Below are positions 1 through 7,821 of a stretch of 16,409 bases of DNA, in pieces. The translations under genes were made by a program, and so were the position numbers. Within the stretch, counting starts at the first letter, position 1. Every line of letters begins with the position of its first letter. The notes under the pieces are model-generated. The model was not told the DNA's origin, did not search any database, and saw nothing but the letters and a program-made list of their open reading frames with translations. Source of the stretch: Bacteriovorax stolpii (GTDB lineage: Bacteria; Bdellovibrionota; Bacteriovoracia; Bacteriovoracales; Bacteriovoracaceae); the NCBI GenBank assembly GCA_945862475.1, contig CAMAYW010000015.1, positions 1 to 16,409 on the forward strand. Reading direction: 5' to 3'.

Positions 1-135
1 ATGAAGAAGTGTTTCTGCCTTGGCACCTGTTGTGGAGTGACAGGCCTCTTGAAAGAGATCCGAGAAGAGAGTTTCTGACCCATCTTGAGTCACGACAAGA
101 GAATGTCCTGGGGGGAGAGAAGTAAATTTAGTCAT
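1..135 (-). CDS. N-terminus of a MnmD/MnmC-type tRNA methyltransferase (partial)
   Basis: A minus-strand reading frame starts with ATG at 135 and stays open for 45 codons to the window edge, so only the N-terminus is visible. The peptide reads MTKFTSLPPGHSLVVTQDGS, then ETLFSDLFQEACHSTTGAKA. The pattern DGSxTLxSxxFxExxHSxxGAxxE is the usual opening of the MnmC-N/MnmD (DUF752) family, which methylates 5-aminomethyl-2-thiouridine at the wobble position of some tRNAs. The SAM-binding core would lie beyond the left edge. A Shine-Dalgarno-like AGGTGG lies 10 bases upstream of the ATG. The gene is transcribed divergently from the 994-residue protein. The family call rests on a short motif and is therefore moderate; that this is a real gene start is more certain. 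Confidence 0.66.
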   Translation of the reverse strand, partial: MTKFTSLPPGHSLVVTQDGSETLFSDLFQEACHSTTGAKAETLLH

Positions 136-302
136 TTCAATTTATCCACCTGAATTTACATTAAACTGTCAGCTTTTTAGGGCATTGTAAAGAATCCTAA
201 GCTCCTGATTTTACCAGATCATCATTAGTTTCAAGGGTTTCCCTTTAGAATGCTTAAGTTCAGCTCTCATTCTGACGAAAAGAATTTGGTAAAGGAAGGT
301 CT
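136..302. promoter_or_regulatory. Divergent intergenic region between the tRNA methyltransferase and the 994-residue protein
   Basis: This 167-base gap must hold promoters for both flanking genes because they diverge. I see no convincing -35/-10 pair on either strand. A small inverted repeat, AAGGG-TTT-CCCTT at 233-245, lies about 60 bases before the plus-strand start and could be an operator or a hairpin in the leader. The ribosome binding site AAAGGAAGG at 291-299 serves the plus-strand gene at 303. Confidence 0.35.
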
Positions 303-3287
303 ATGGGTTTAGGGCGTATTTATCTCGTATTATTTTTTGTTTTAATCACCTACACGAAAGAATCGTTTCCCTATGTTAGTTATTCCGATTTTTATTTCAA
401 CCGTATTCGTAATGACGAAAACAATGCTCTTTGTGTTGGTAATCCTGTCCCTGTGCCTCCGGAGATGACAAATGTAAACGATGTTCTAGAGATTCAGAGC
501 TGCTTCAATAACAAAGAATCTTACGCCTGGTCCAGTCGTGGTATGCAGCCAACACCAGAAGAGAACTTAAGATTTATCTATGGAGATATCGATATTTGCA
601 ATTGCTTAAGAGACAAAGCAATAAAAAATCCGATTCTAGGTCAATTACTTGCCAGGGGAGCCAAGCCCAGCGATAAAACCAAACTAGACTCTTTGCCTAA
701 AAATTATGAAAAAAATTTTAATAATGCCATTCAAGAAAATGGAAAAGTTCTCTTTGACGCATCAATTATTTGTCAAGAAAACGTGCAGTGCCTTGAGTTA
801 TGGATATCGAAAAGCCCGGTACATGCGCTCTTTAATGAACAATCAAAATCTTCTCCTTTGATATCAAATTCTGAGTCGGAAAAAAGTGATGTTAATGAAG
901 AGGCTAGAAAGATTTATGAGAAGTATTATGACAACGAATCTAGAGATAAGATTAAAAATGAAGGTAATAAATTTGCTCAGTCACTTTTAGAGGAAAGTGC
1001 TCCCGCGGAGGGCCAGTGTGTCTTTGGTAGGGAGTTCATTGCTTTCAAGCAAAAAGAATCATTTGAAAAAGTCAGTAAGGCCCTTTCAGATTTGGATCTC
1101 AATAATTTCAATCCTGAAGACTGGGATTTCAGAAAACTTATGGCAAAATATAATTCACTCATGGCAAACTCTCCTTCCTTTAAAGAGAAGAATAAAGAGC
1201 AAATTGAATTATTAAAAAATAAGATGATCTTTCTTAATTATAATCCGATGGTAAAAACCTTTCTTACTATTGATCCAATTTCAAATGAGGAATTAAATAG
1301 TAAAAAGAATGTTTCAAATCAGTTTGCTTCAAGGAGAGGGGTTACTCAAGATTTTTACGAATTAGAAAAACTCAACAAAAAGAAGATTGAATTACTTGGT
1401 ACGCTTAAATCCTACGTCGGCACTAGTAAAACTGGTTGCTCAATTCATGGATGTCTGGGCAATGTCCTTGATGAAAAAAAATTAAAACAATTCAATAACT
1501 CACTTAAAGATTTCTTTATCAGACCAGACATTGGGCGTGCCACTAAATGGCAATCGAATCGACTAGCAAAGGATTTACTGTTTCAACATCGTTCCGTCTC
1601 GGATAATGATCTACCACTCACCCAGCAAGCGATAGTTGAAGCCCATTTACAGGATCATCCTGGAATGCATCCTGATGATTGTTCGTCGAAGGGTGCAGAT
1701 ATTAAGAGTTGTCCAGAAATCTATGGTGGTTACTGTAAAAAAATCGACTCTATCAAGTCTAAGGTTTTTGTGGGTGTTAAAGATTCTGTGCCTGATGATT
1801 TGGAAATGATTCTTACCAATAGCTTTAATACTGATATTAAGACCAATCCTGATTTTCATGCATTTAATAAAAAGATTTGTGATTCAAAATTTAAGATCAA
1901 AAATAAGTCTGAGATAACTTTTAATGAGTATAAGGCCAGTCATTGTAAAAAAAGTACAATGATAGAATGTCGTTCCGAATTTTTTGTAAAAAAAGTTAAA
2001 GACCCTTTAACTTCGGATATCAAAAATTTTATAACATTCCAAAAAGGTGCAAAATTATCTTTTACCAAAAACGTAGCTGAAATGTTAAGTAGATCTCATA
2101 ATTCTATTTCAGGAGATGGTGGTGGGAGCAGTCTTGAATGGATGAATGTTCGTAATGAAGAAGGACTTTCAGAAATTTCTAAAGATGATTATTTTGCGTA
2201 TGATGAGGTTTCTGAGGAGAATTTTATTCTAGATGGTTCATCCCCAATTGGTCCGGCCAAAGAAGATGGTACATTTGCAGATCAAAAGAATCCTTCGAAA
2301 GAGGATCCAGCTCAAGCGCCGTTTACTTTTAATCCGGACTATTCTGCTGCATCTTCATCAGCTTCATCAATTGATGACAAAAAGACTGATAAGCAAAAAA
2401 TTGAAAACATGACTGACGATAAAAAGAAAAATTTATTGTCAGATTTGGAAAATGATTACGAAGACTGGAGAAAGACTAAAAATTTATCCGATACAAATCA
2501 ACTTTCGCCAGCAGACTCAGCTAAAGACTCTCTTTATAAAAAAGAAATTGAGACTCTTCGTGCTCTCCTTGATGAGCAAAGGAAACTAACTGAAACTCAG
2601 TCAAAATTACTTAATGACGCAATTTCGAGAAAAAATGCGGATCTTTCCCCATCTTCTGATCAGAAGCCGATAGTACCTAGGGAGAAGTTTTCTCAATATT
2701 CAAATACTTTTGGACATAATTCATCAGCATCATTTTCAAATAACTCGAATCTTGATGGAGACTCGTCCTCACGAAATCCTGCAAGCTTTTCTGAGGCAGG
2801 AAAGTTAAGTAATCTCTCTAGTGGCGGGAGTGCTTTTAAAAATTCTTCCAATTCTGGGGGCTCTAGTAGACGCACGTCAGCCGAGAACTCTGATTCTCTG
2901 GCCAGAGAGCAGGCAAAGTTAGTGAATGTGAAGAGTTTTTCAGATGGTTCCATTTTGGTTGAGCCGAATTCTACTTCTGCGCCTAATGCCATCACCCTTT
3001 CTGTTTCTGATGAGCAGTATAAAGTTCTCCTTGTGAACCCAACAGGATTAAGTTTGAATCAGATTGAAAAAAGTATTCCGGTCGATCAAATAGGTAAGTT
3101 AGAAAAATCGGGAGAAATTATTCTCTTATTGAAAAATGGTTCGAATCCACCGTTTGAGGTGAAGGTCGAAAGAAAACAAAATAAACTCGTCTATAGCCTT
3201 AAAGATAAAAACGGGAATGATCAAAAACCCGTTAGGAGAGTATTCACTAGAAAAGCTCTCGAGAACGAACTTAAGGTACAGCGATAG
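303..3287 (+). CDS. Large exported protein of unknown function, cysteine-rich N-terminal half and Ser/Asn-rich linker
   Basis: I do not recognise this 994-residue protein. It begins with a short hydrophobic segment (residues 5-17, IYLVLFFVLITYT) that looks like a signal peptide, so it is probably exported. Residues 40-560 hold many cysteines, several as close pairs (100/102 region, 157/163, GCSIHGC near 380, and four near 458-480), which suggests disulfides formed outside the cytoplasm. Residues about 680-865 are low in complexity and rich in Ser, Asn, Asp and Lys, interrupted by a likely coiled coil (about 746-780, ETLRALLDEQRKLTETQSKL). Residues about 870-994 are again ordered, with alternating hydrophobic residues (ITLSVSDEQYKVLLV, GEIILLL) that suggest a beta-rich terminal domain, ending very basic. 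The start at 303 has a strong Shine-Dalgarno (AAGGAAGG). It stands alone, and its last 17 bases overlap the convergent hydrolase gene. No function is proposed. Confidence 0.9.
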   Translation: MGLGRIYLVLFFVLITYTKESFPYVSYSDFYFNRIRNDENNALCVGNPVPVPPEMTNVNDVLEIQSCFNNKESYAWSSRGMQPTPEENLRFIYGDIDICNCLRDKAIKNPILGQLLARGAKPSDKTKLDSLPKNYEKNFNNAIQENGKVLFDASIICQENVQCLELWISKSPVHALFNEQSKSSPLISNSESEKSDVNEEARKIYEKYYDNESRDKIKNEGNKFAQSLLEESAPAEGQCVFGREFIAFKQKESFEKVSKALSDLDLNNFNPEDWDFRKLMAKYNSLMANSPSFKEKNKEQIELLKNKMIFLNYNPMVKTFLTIDPISNEELNSKKNVSNQFASRRGVTQDFYELEKLNKKKIELLGTLKSYVGTSKTGCSIHGCLGNVLDEKKLKQFNNSLKDFFIRPDIGRATKWQSNRLAKDLLFQHRSVSDNDLPLTQQAIVEAHLQDHPGMHPDDCSSKGADIKSCPEIYGGYCKKIDSIKSKVFVGVKDSVPDDLEMILTNSFNTDIKTNPDFHAFNKKICDSKFKIKNKSEITFNEYKASHCKKSTMIECRSEFFVKKVKDPLTSDIKNFITFQKGAKLSFTKNVAEMLSRSHNSISGDGGGSSLEWMNVRNEEGLSEISKDDYFAYDEVSEENFILDGSSPIGPAKEDGTFADQKNPSKEDPAQAPFTFNPDYSAASSSASSIDDKKTDKQKIENMTDDKKKNLLSDLENDYEDWRKTKNLSDTNQLSPADSAKDSLYKKEIETLRALLDEQRKLTETQSKLLNDAISRKNADLSPSSDQKPIVPREKFSQYSNTFGHNSSASFSNNSNLDGDSSSRNPASFSEAGKLSNLSSGGSAFKNSSNSGGSSRRTSAENSDSLAREQAKLVNVKSFSDGSILVEPNSTSAPNAITLSVSDEQYKVLLVNPTGLSLNQIEKSIPVDQIGKLEKSGEIILLLKNGSNPPFEVKVERKQNKLVYSLKDKNGNDQKPVRRVFTRKALENELKVQR

Positions 3288-4029
3288 ATTTTTTAATCTC
3301 TTGAGCAATCCAAGAGGGGTCATCTACTGATAAGTCGTGGCCCCCAGTAGGATGTTCTGTAATGGGAACATTCCACTTTTGAGCAATGGCCCTCGAACAC
3401 TTAACATTCACCATACGATCTTTTGTAGAAGCTAGAATCGATACAGGGATCGGTGGGGTAAAGTTTTTTCCAGTAAACAGAGCTCCAGCAAATAATTGCC
3501 TTAGAGTGTTGTCTAAACTTACCGGATGTTTTTCTTGAATCTGCTCCCATAAATCGAGAGTTTTTACAAATGCATCCTCGTGATTAGAAACGAGCTTTAA
3601 AATGTGAGATTCCTTTTGACGACCTCTTAGAAATGGAACCTTTAACAAGTAGACAAGAGCACTCGGAATAATGCGCTCAAAAATAGGAGATACTCCACCA
3701 AGGCTCGTGTTGATCAAAGTCGCTCTATGAAAATCATGAGGAAATGTTCTCATCCACTCAACAGAAATCATACCACCAAGAGAAATGGCAATCAGATGAG
3801 AATCTTCATCGGCCATTTTCGCTTTTAAATAGTCTTGCCGCATTCGCTTTACAATTCCTCTTACAGAGGGAGGACTAGAGTCTTCGAAATAAATTCCTGC
3901 TCCAGGAATCTCAATCATTGTAATGAGTGCATCTGGAAATGTTGATTTCAGATGGTCAACGAAGTTACCCCAATGGCCCTGTTCACGAATTAATCCACGA
4001 ATTAAGTAAAAATGTTTTTGCTTTGTCAT
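3271..4029 (-). CDS. Alpha/beta-hydrolase
   Basis: The 252-residue protein has the layout of a compact alpha/beta-hydrolase. An early LIRGLIREQGHW stretch (residues 9-20) takes the place of the HG oxyanion loop. The nucleophile elbow is AISLGG with Ser83. The acid is probably Asp204 (STKDRMV) and the histidine His231 (TGGHDLSVDDP), giving a complete catalytic triad in the right order and spacing. No signal peptide is visible, so it should act in the cytoplasm. Substrate cannot be read from the sequence; esterases, lipases and biosynthetic hydrolases all fit. Its ATG at 4029 lies 23 bases from the divergent methyltransferase start, and upstream it has only a weak AAGATGG as ribosome binding site. 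Its stop codon lies inside the convergent 994-residue gene. Confidence 0.88.
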   Translation of the reverse strand: MTKQKHFYLIRGLIREQGHWGNFVDHLKSTFPDALITMIEIPGAGIYFEDSSPPSVRGIVKRMRQDYLKAKMADEDSHLIAISLGGMISVEWMRTFPHDFHRATLINTSLGGVSPIFERIIPSALVYLLKVPFLRGRQKESHILKLVSNHEDAFVKTLDLWEQIQEKHPVSLDNTLRQLFAGALFTGKNFTPPIPVSILASTKDRMVNVKCSRAIAQKWNVPITEHPTGGHDLSVDDPSWIAQEIKKSIAVP

Positions 4030-4052
4030 GGAACCATCTTACACTTTTTCTT

Positions 4053-4793
4053 ATGAACTTGCAGGACAACTACGAAGAATTTTATAAAAATGAGAATTAT
4101 CGATCAGTTTCCGAGCTGCGTGATGAGGCAGCGACTTATTCGAAAGGATTGTTTCATTTTATTGTTGAAGCAAAAAATAAATTTTTACAAGAAGTTGACT
4201 GGAGTAGTCTCTCTATTCTTGAAATGGGATCGGGGAGGGGAGGAGTTGCGCTCCACCTAGCTCGCCTTGGAGCGAAGGTCACACTGATTGATTTTTCATC
4301 ATCGGCCCTTCTTCAAGCGAAAAGTATTTTTGCATCTGAGGGGCATGACATCGAAGTAGTTTTAGGAGATGTCACCCATCCAGATATCACCTTCAAGGCG
4401 AAATTCGATATCATCATAGACTCGCATCTACTTCACTGTATTACCGATGATCCCGATCGATCGAGCTACTTAAAATTAGTCAGTGATTACTTGAGTCCAA
4501 AAGGGATATTTGTAGCTGAATCTATGGTTCACAGGAAAAAGTTGTTCATTCCTGATGGCTTTATGTTTGATGAGAAGAATGTTCTTTGGCAGATGCTGAA
4601 TGTCTGGACTCCAGTGAGGCGAATTCTTGATTCGCTTGATCTGGAAAAAGAACTTAACGAAGCAAAATTTGAAATCATCTACTTTTTTTATTACGGGCAA
4701 TATGGTTTTGTTCCTCATAAAGACTTTATGGATATTCCAGCTGAAATTCTTCCGGCCGCTGTTCGGCTGGTTGTAAAAAACAAATTAGCTTAG
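4053..4793 (+). CDS. Class I SAM-dependent methyltransferase
   Basis: A 246-residue protein with a class I Rossmann methyltransferase fold. Motif I is ILEMGSGRGG (residues 55-64), followed by the acidic end of strand 2 (VTLIDFS, Asp80), a GDV at 106-108 for strand 3, and FDIIIDSHLLHC (118-129) as the strand-4 motif. This matches the Methyltransf_11/25 type group; the substrate is unknown. The frame is open upstream to an ATG at 3927, but that stretch lies antisense over the hydrolase gene and shows no homology-like features, so ATG 4053 is preferred. This start has no recognisable Shine-Dalgarno, so the mRNA may be leaderless or a non-ATG start such as TTG 4023 may be used. Divergence from the hydrolase over 23 bases suggests shared regulation. 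Confidence 0.85.
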   Translation: MNLQDNYEEFYKNENYRSVSELRDEAATYSKGLFHFIVEAKNKFLQEVDWSSLSILEMGSGRGGVALHLARLGAKVTLIDFSSSALLQAKSIFASEGHDIEVVLGDVTHPDITFKAKFDIIIDSHLLHCITDDPDRSSYLKLVSDYLSPKGIFVAESMVHRKKLFIPDGFMFDEKNVLWQMLNVWTPVRRILDSLDLEKELNEAKFEIIYFFYYGQYGFVPHKDFMDIPAEILPAAVRLVVKNKLA

Positions 4794-4857
4794 TCTAGTA
4801 TTGAGAGATTTTCATATACCTTTTTGTTGTCACTCTAAGTCATGTTGCTGATGCTCA

Positions 4858-4863
4858 TATAAT
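4858..4863 (+). promoter_or_regulatory. -10 box for hpf-fadD
   Basis: A perfect TATAAT lies 26 bases before the hpf start and would put the transcript start near 4870, giving a short leader of about 20 bases. No good -35 box lies at 16-18 bases; the nearest, TTGTCA at 4827-4832, is 25 bases away. The promoter may depend on an activator or use another -35 sequence. Confidence 0.5.
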
Positions 4864-4889
4864 GGTGACTTATAACTAAGGAGATCATT

Positions 4890-5150
4890 ATGAACGTCAA
4901 TATCACTTTTCGCCACATGGAACATACTCCGGCCTTAGATCAAATGATCCGCGAGAAATCAGAGAAATTTACAAAATGGTTTGGCCCCGCCGCTAATGTT
5001 CACTGGACTTGTTGGATGGAAGGTATTGATCATTGTTCTGAGGTTACAATTAACTCAGGAGCAGAAAAATATTTTGCTAAGGCCCACTCGGACGATCTTT
5101 ATAAAACGTTTGATCTTATTATTCACAAAATTCAAAACCAATTAAAATAA
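4890..5150 (+). CDS. hpf: Short ribosome hibernation promoting factor (HPF/RaiA, S30AE family)
   Basis: The 86-residue protein fits the single-domain S30AE family from its first residues (MNVNITFRHMEHTPALDQMI) through the helix EKSEKFTKWF to the final helix DLYKTFDLIIHKIQNQLK. These proteins bind in the decoding channel of the 30S subunit and silence ribosomes during starvation or slow growth. It lacks the C-terminal extension of long HPF, so it should not itself dimerise ribosomes through that domain. It has an unusually high number of Trp and Cys residues in the middle (VHWTCWMEGIDHC). A strong Shine-Dalgarno, TAAGGAG at 4877-4883, sits 6 bases before ATG. fadD follows after 11-14 bases without a terminator, so the two are probably one transcript. 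Confidence 0.82.
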   Translation: MNVNITFRHMEHTPALDQMIREKSEKFTKWFGPAANVHWTCWMEGIDHCSEVTINSGAEKYFAKAHSDDLYKTFDLIIHKIQNQLK

Positions 5151-5164
5151 TTCTGGAGACTATG

Positions 5165-6847
5165 ATGACAAAGATTTGGCATAAGGCTTACGACGCTGGA
5201 GTTCCCCTTGAAATTAACCCAAGTGAGTATTCATCTATTAATGAGATGCTAGAAATTGGATTTAAAAAATTTAAATCCAATCCTGCCTTTCATAATATGG
5301 GGACAACCTTAAGTTATGAGGATATAGAGATTCAAAGTAGAAAATTTGCAAGTTATCTTCAGAATGACTTACATCTTCAAAAAGGTGATCGTGTCGCTCT
5401 CATGATGCCAAATATTCTTCAATATCCAATCGCCCTTTTTGGAGTTTTACGAGCAGGAATGATTGCTGTTAACGTAAACCCACTCTATACACCGAGAGAA
5501 TTAGAGCATCAATTAAAAGATGCCGACGTAAAGGCAATCGTCATTTTTGCAAACTCTGCTCATGTTCTAGAAAAAATTGTGGCGCATACTCCTGTCAAAC
5601 ACATCATGGTTACTCAAATTGGAGATATGCTAAAATTTCCAAAAAATTATATTGTGAATTTTGTTATTAAGAATGTGAAGAAAATGGTTCCACCATTTAA
5701 TCTTCCCAATATGCTAGATTTTAAATCTTGCGTTCAGAAAGGTGATGCAGACAAGTACAAAAAACCGAACGTAAAACCAGAAGATATTGCCTTCTTACAA
5801 TATACAGGTGGTACTACGGGTGTAGCGAAAGGCGCCATTCTTACACACAAAAATATTGTTTCAAACATGCTTCAAGCTCGGGCATGGATTAAAGACTTTA
5901 TCACTGATGGTAAGGAAATTATTATTACGCCACTCCCTCTTTATCACATTTTTTCTTTAACAGCGAATTGCTTCATCTTTAACTCTGTTGGAGCACTAAA
6001 CGTTCTCATTACAAATCCAAGAGATATTCCTGGGTTCGTAAAAGAATTATCCAAGTGGAAATTTACGGCGTTTACTGGAGTCAATACTCTATTCAATGGA
6101 CTTCTCAATAATGAGGAATTTAGGAAATTGGACTTCTCATCTTTAAGATTGACTCTTGGTGGCGGTATGGCGGTTCAAAAAGCTGTTGCTGATAGGTGGA
6201 AGCAGGTCACGGGCCAGCCACTTATTGAAGCTTATGGTCTCACTGAGACGTCACCGGCAGCATGTATTAATCCAATGACTTTAAAAGAGTATAATGGATT
6301 TATTGGGGTACCAATTCCTTCAACTGAGGTCGAAATTAAAGACGACAATGGAAATACTGTTCCTCTGGGTGAGATTGGTGAGATTGCCATCCGCGGACCT
6401 CAGGTCATGATGGGCTACTACAATCGTCCTGATGAAACGGCGAAAGTGATGACAGTAGATGGTTTTTTTAAAACGGGTGACCTTGGATTTATGACTGAGC
6501 AAGGGTTCATCAAAATTGTAGATCGCAAAAAAGATATGATCCTTGTTTCAGGATTTAATGTTTATCCAAATGAGCTTGAGGACGTGATTGCTCAGAATCC
6601 AAAAGTTCTTGAGTGCGCTGCCATTGGAATTCCTGATGAAAAATCTGGAGAAGTCGTTAAAATTTTCGTGGTTAAAAAAGATGAGTCATTAACTCAAGAT
6701 GAACTCATGAAATATTGTCGCGAGAATTTAACTTCCTATAAAATTCCAAAGTCGATTGAATTTAGAAAAGAGTTACCTAAGTCAAATGTAGGTAAAATTC
6801 TTAGAAAAGATCTTCGAGCTGAAGTCCTGTCTCAGACAAAATCCTAA
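5165..6847 (+). CDS. fadD: Long-chain-fatty-acid--CoA ligase
   Basis: The protein activates fatty acids with ATP to acyl-AMP and then acyl-CoA, the entry step to beta-oxidation and to reuse of exogenous fatty acids. It aligns along its whole length with E. coli FadD as I remember it: ALMMPNILQYPIALFGVLRA, YTPRELEHQLKDA, the P-loop YTGGTTGVAKGA (residue 213 on, same number as in E. coli), PLYHIFSLTANC, TGVNTLFNGLLNN, the adenylate motif YGLTETSP, and the fatty-acyl signature KTGDL...DRKKDMILVSGFNVYPNE (about 434-460), ending with LPKSNVGKILRKDLR, which carries the catalytic C-terminal lysine. ATG codons occur at 5162 and 5165. The second is preferred because GGAG (5155-5158) is then 6 bases away and MTKIW aligns with the E. 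coli start. It follows hpf closely and ends in a hairpin terminator. Confidence 0.96.
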   Translation: MTKIWHKAYDAGVPLEINPSEYSSINEMLEIGFKKFKSNPAFHNMGTTLSYEDIEIQSRKFASYLQNDLHLQKGDRVALMMPNILQYPIALFGVLRAGMIAVNVNPLYTPRELEHQLKDADVKAIVIFANSAHVLEKIVAHTPVKHIMVTQIGDMLKFPKNYIVNFVIKNVKKMVPPFNLPNMLDFKSCVQKGDADKYKKPNVKPEDIAFLQYTGGTTGVAKGAILTHKNIVSNMLQARAWIKDFITDGKEIIITPLPLYHIFSLTANCFIFNSVGALNVLITNPRDIPGFVKELSKWKFTAFTGVNTLFNGLLNNEEFRKLDFSSLRLTLGGGMAVQKAVADRWKQVTGQPLIEAYGLTETSPAACINPMTLKEYNGFIGVPIPSTEVEIKDDNGNTVPLGEIGEIAIRGPQVMMGYYNRPDETAKVMTVDGFFKTGDLGFMTEQGFIKIVDRKKDMILVSGFNVYPNELEDVIAQNPKVLECAAIGIPDEKSGEVVKIFVVKKDESLTQDELMKYCRENLTSYKIPKSIEFRKELPKSNVGKILRKDLRAEVLSQTKS

Positions 6848-6848
6848 T

Positions 6849-6881
6849 TCTTTTGCGGGGGCCATAGGTCCCCGCAAATTT
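6849..6881 (+). terminator. Rho-independent terminator of hpf-fadD
   Basis: TTTGCGGGG (6852-6860) pairs perfectly with CCCCGCAAA (6870-6878). GCC/GGT inside extends the stem to about 12 pairs with an ATA loop. It starts five bases after the fadD stop. The T-run after it is short (TTTC), but the stem is very stable; on the other strand AAAAGAATT follows, so it is not clearly bidirectional. Confidence 0.8.
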
Positions 6882-6924
6882 CAAATGGCCATTCACCAGT
6901 CAAATTTTTCCTCACTCTCACGCG

Positions 6925-6949
6925 TCATAATTATTTTCAATCATAATTA
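6925..6949 (+). repeat. Direct repeat TCATAATTA x2 before the trypsin gene
   Basis: TCATAATTA occurs at 6925-6933 and again at 6941-6949, a 16-base period. Each copy contains the palindromic core TAATTA. It lies 33-57 bases before the trypsin start, where a promoter and its regulator site are expected. AT-rich sequence makes such repeats easier by chance. Confidence 0.4.
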
Positions 6950-6981
6950 AAGTATTAAAAACCCCTTTCATAAAGAGTGTT

Positions 6982-7761
6982 ATGAAAAACAAAAAGCTCG
7001 TTAGTGCATTAGTTCTCTCTTCATTTCTTGGATTCTCAAGCTCTACTTCTGCAGCGGAAAAAATAGTTGGTGGCGAAAGAGTGAAGGATCTTTCTGAGAC
7101 TCCTTACATGGTAAGTCTTTCTGGTTCATGTGGAGGCAGTATCATTTCCAATAAATGGGTTCTAACGGCTGCTCATTGTGCTGGTTACTTTAGTAGTGTA
7201 AAGGGCGGGATCCTAAATTTAAAAGAGCAAGGCGTGACTTTTAAAATTAAAAGAGTGATAAAGCACCCAAAATATAATCGTACGACGATGGCAAATGACT
7301 TTGCCCTTGTAGAACTGACTGAAAAAATTGATTTCAATAAAACGAAACTTGCGCCAGTTAAGCTTGCATCTGAATCCTTTGAAAGCGAGGGCCACCAAGG
7401 TGCTGGTGTTGATGCTACAGTTTATGGATTTGGTAATATTGGAGAGAATAGAGACAACTATAAAGAAGACCTTAATAAGGTTGTTGTTCCTATCGTAACT
7501 AACGAGGAAGCGAATCGTCCTAGCTCTTATGATGGTGCTATTGATGACACGATGATTGCTGCTGGATACGCTGGCGGTGGTAAAGATTCTTGCCAAGGTG
7601 ATAGCGGTGGCCCACTGGTTGTTTTTGATCATCAGAATGATCCTGTTCAAGTTGGTGTCGTTTCTTGGGGTGAAGGTTGTGCAGCTCCAAATAAATACGG
7701 AATTTATTCGAAAGTTTCATCTGGTTACGAGTGGATTCAAAAAACAATTTCAACAAGATAG
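6982..7761 (+). CDS. Secreted trypsin-like serine protease (S1A family)
   Basis: The 259-residue precursor has a signal peptide (about residues 1-24 or 25, cleaved near STSA-A) and then the trypsin start IVGG at residue 28. The catalytic triad is intact: His65 in LTAAHC, Asp106 in NDFAL, Ser208 in GDSGGP. Asp202, six residues before the serine, matches Asp189 of trypsin, and the two pocket glycines are present (WGEGC, YGIYSKV), so cleavage after Lys/Arg is expected. Two conserved disulfides can form, Cys50-Cys66 and Cys204-Cys233; the other vertebrate trypsin disulfides are missing. The propeptide is only about two or three residues ending in Lys27, so the enzyme can probably activate itself. 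A moderate ribosome binding site, AAAGAG, lies 4 bases before ATG. It stands alone between two terminators. A degradative role outside the cytoplasm is inferred. Confidence 0.95.
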   Translation: MKNKKLVSALVLSSFLGFSSSTSAAEKIVGGERVKDLSETPYMVSLSGSCGGSIISNKWVLTAAHCAGYFSSVKGGILNLKEQGVTFKIKRVIKHPKYNRTTMANDFALVELTEKIDFNKTKLAPVKLASESFESEGHQGAGVDATVYGFGNIGENRDNYKEDLNKVVVPIVTNEEANRPSSYDGAIDDTMIAAGYAGGGKDSCQGDSGGPLVVFDHQNDPVQVGVVSWGEGCAAPNKYGIYSKVSSGYEWIQKTISTR

Positions 7762-7777
7762 ATTTTTAAAATAGATG

Positions 7778-7821
7778 CCTCGTGTTGCTGGCCAAGGTGC
7801 TGATAACACGAGGTTTTGTGT
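7778..7821 (+). terminator. Terminator of the trypsin gene
   Basis: CCTCGTGTT (7778-7786) pairs perfectly with AACACGAGG (7805-7813), leaving an 18-base loop, and is followed by TTTTGTGT. It begins 17 bases after the stop codon. The large loop and interrupted T-run make it weaker than the next hairpin. Confidence 0.7.

Noticed and set aside
2693..2995. A 100-residue minus-strand frame inside the 994-residue gene
   Set aside because: It arises from the Ser/Asn-rich repetitive coding region and has no ribosome binding site or family features.
3927..4052. Upstream extension of the methyltransferase frame from ATG 3927
   Set aside because: It lies wholly antisense to the start of the hydrolase gene, adds 42 residues before a normal methyltransferase N-terminus and has no supporting motif.
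4827..4832. TTGTCA as the -35 box for hpf
   Set aside because: The spacing of 25 bases to the TATAAT is too long for a standard promoter.
7219..7774. Long open frames on both strands across the trypsin gene
   Set aside because: The plus-strand trypsin frame has a signal peptide and complete catalytic motifs; the others are shadows without recognisable features.
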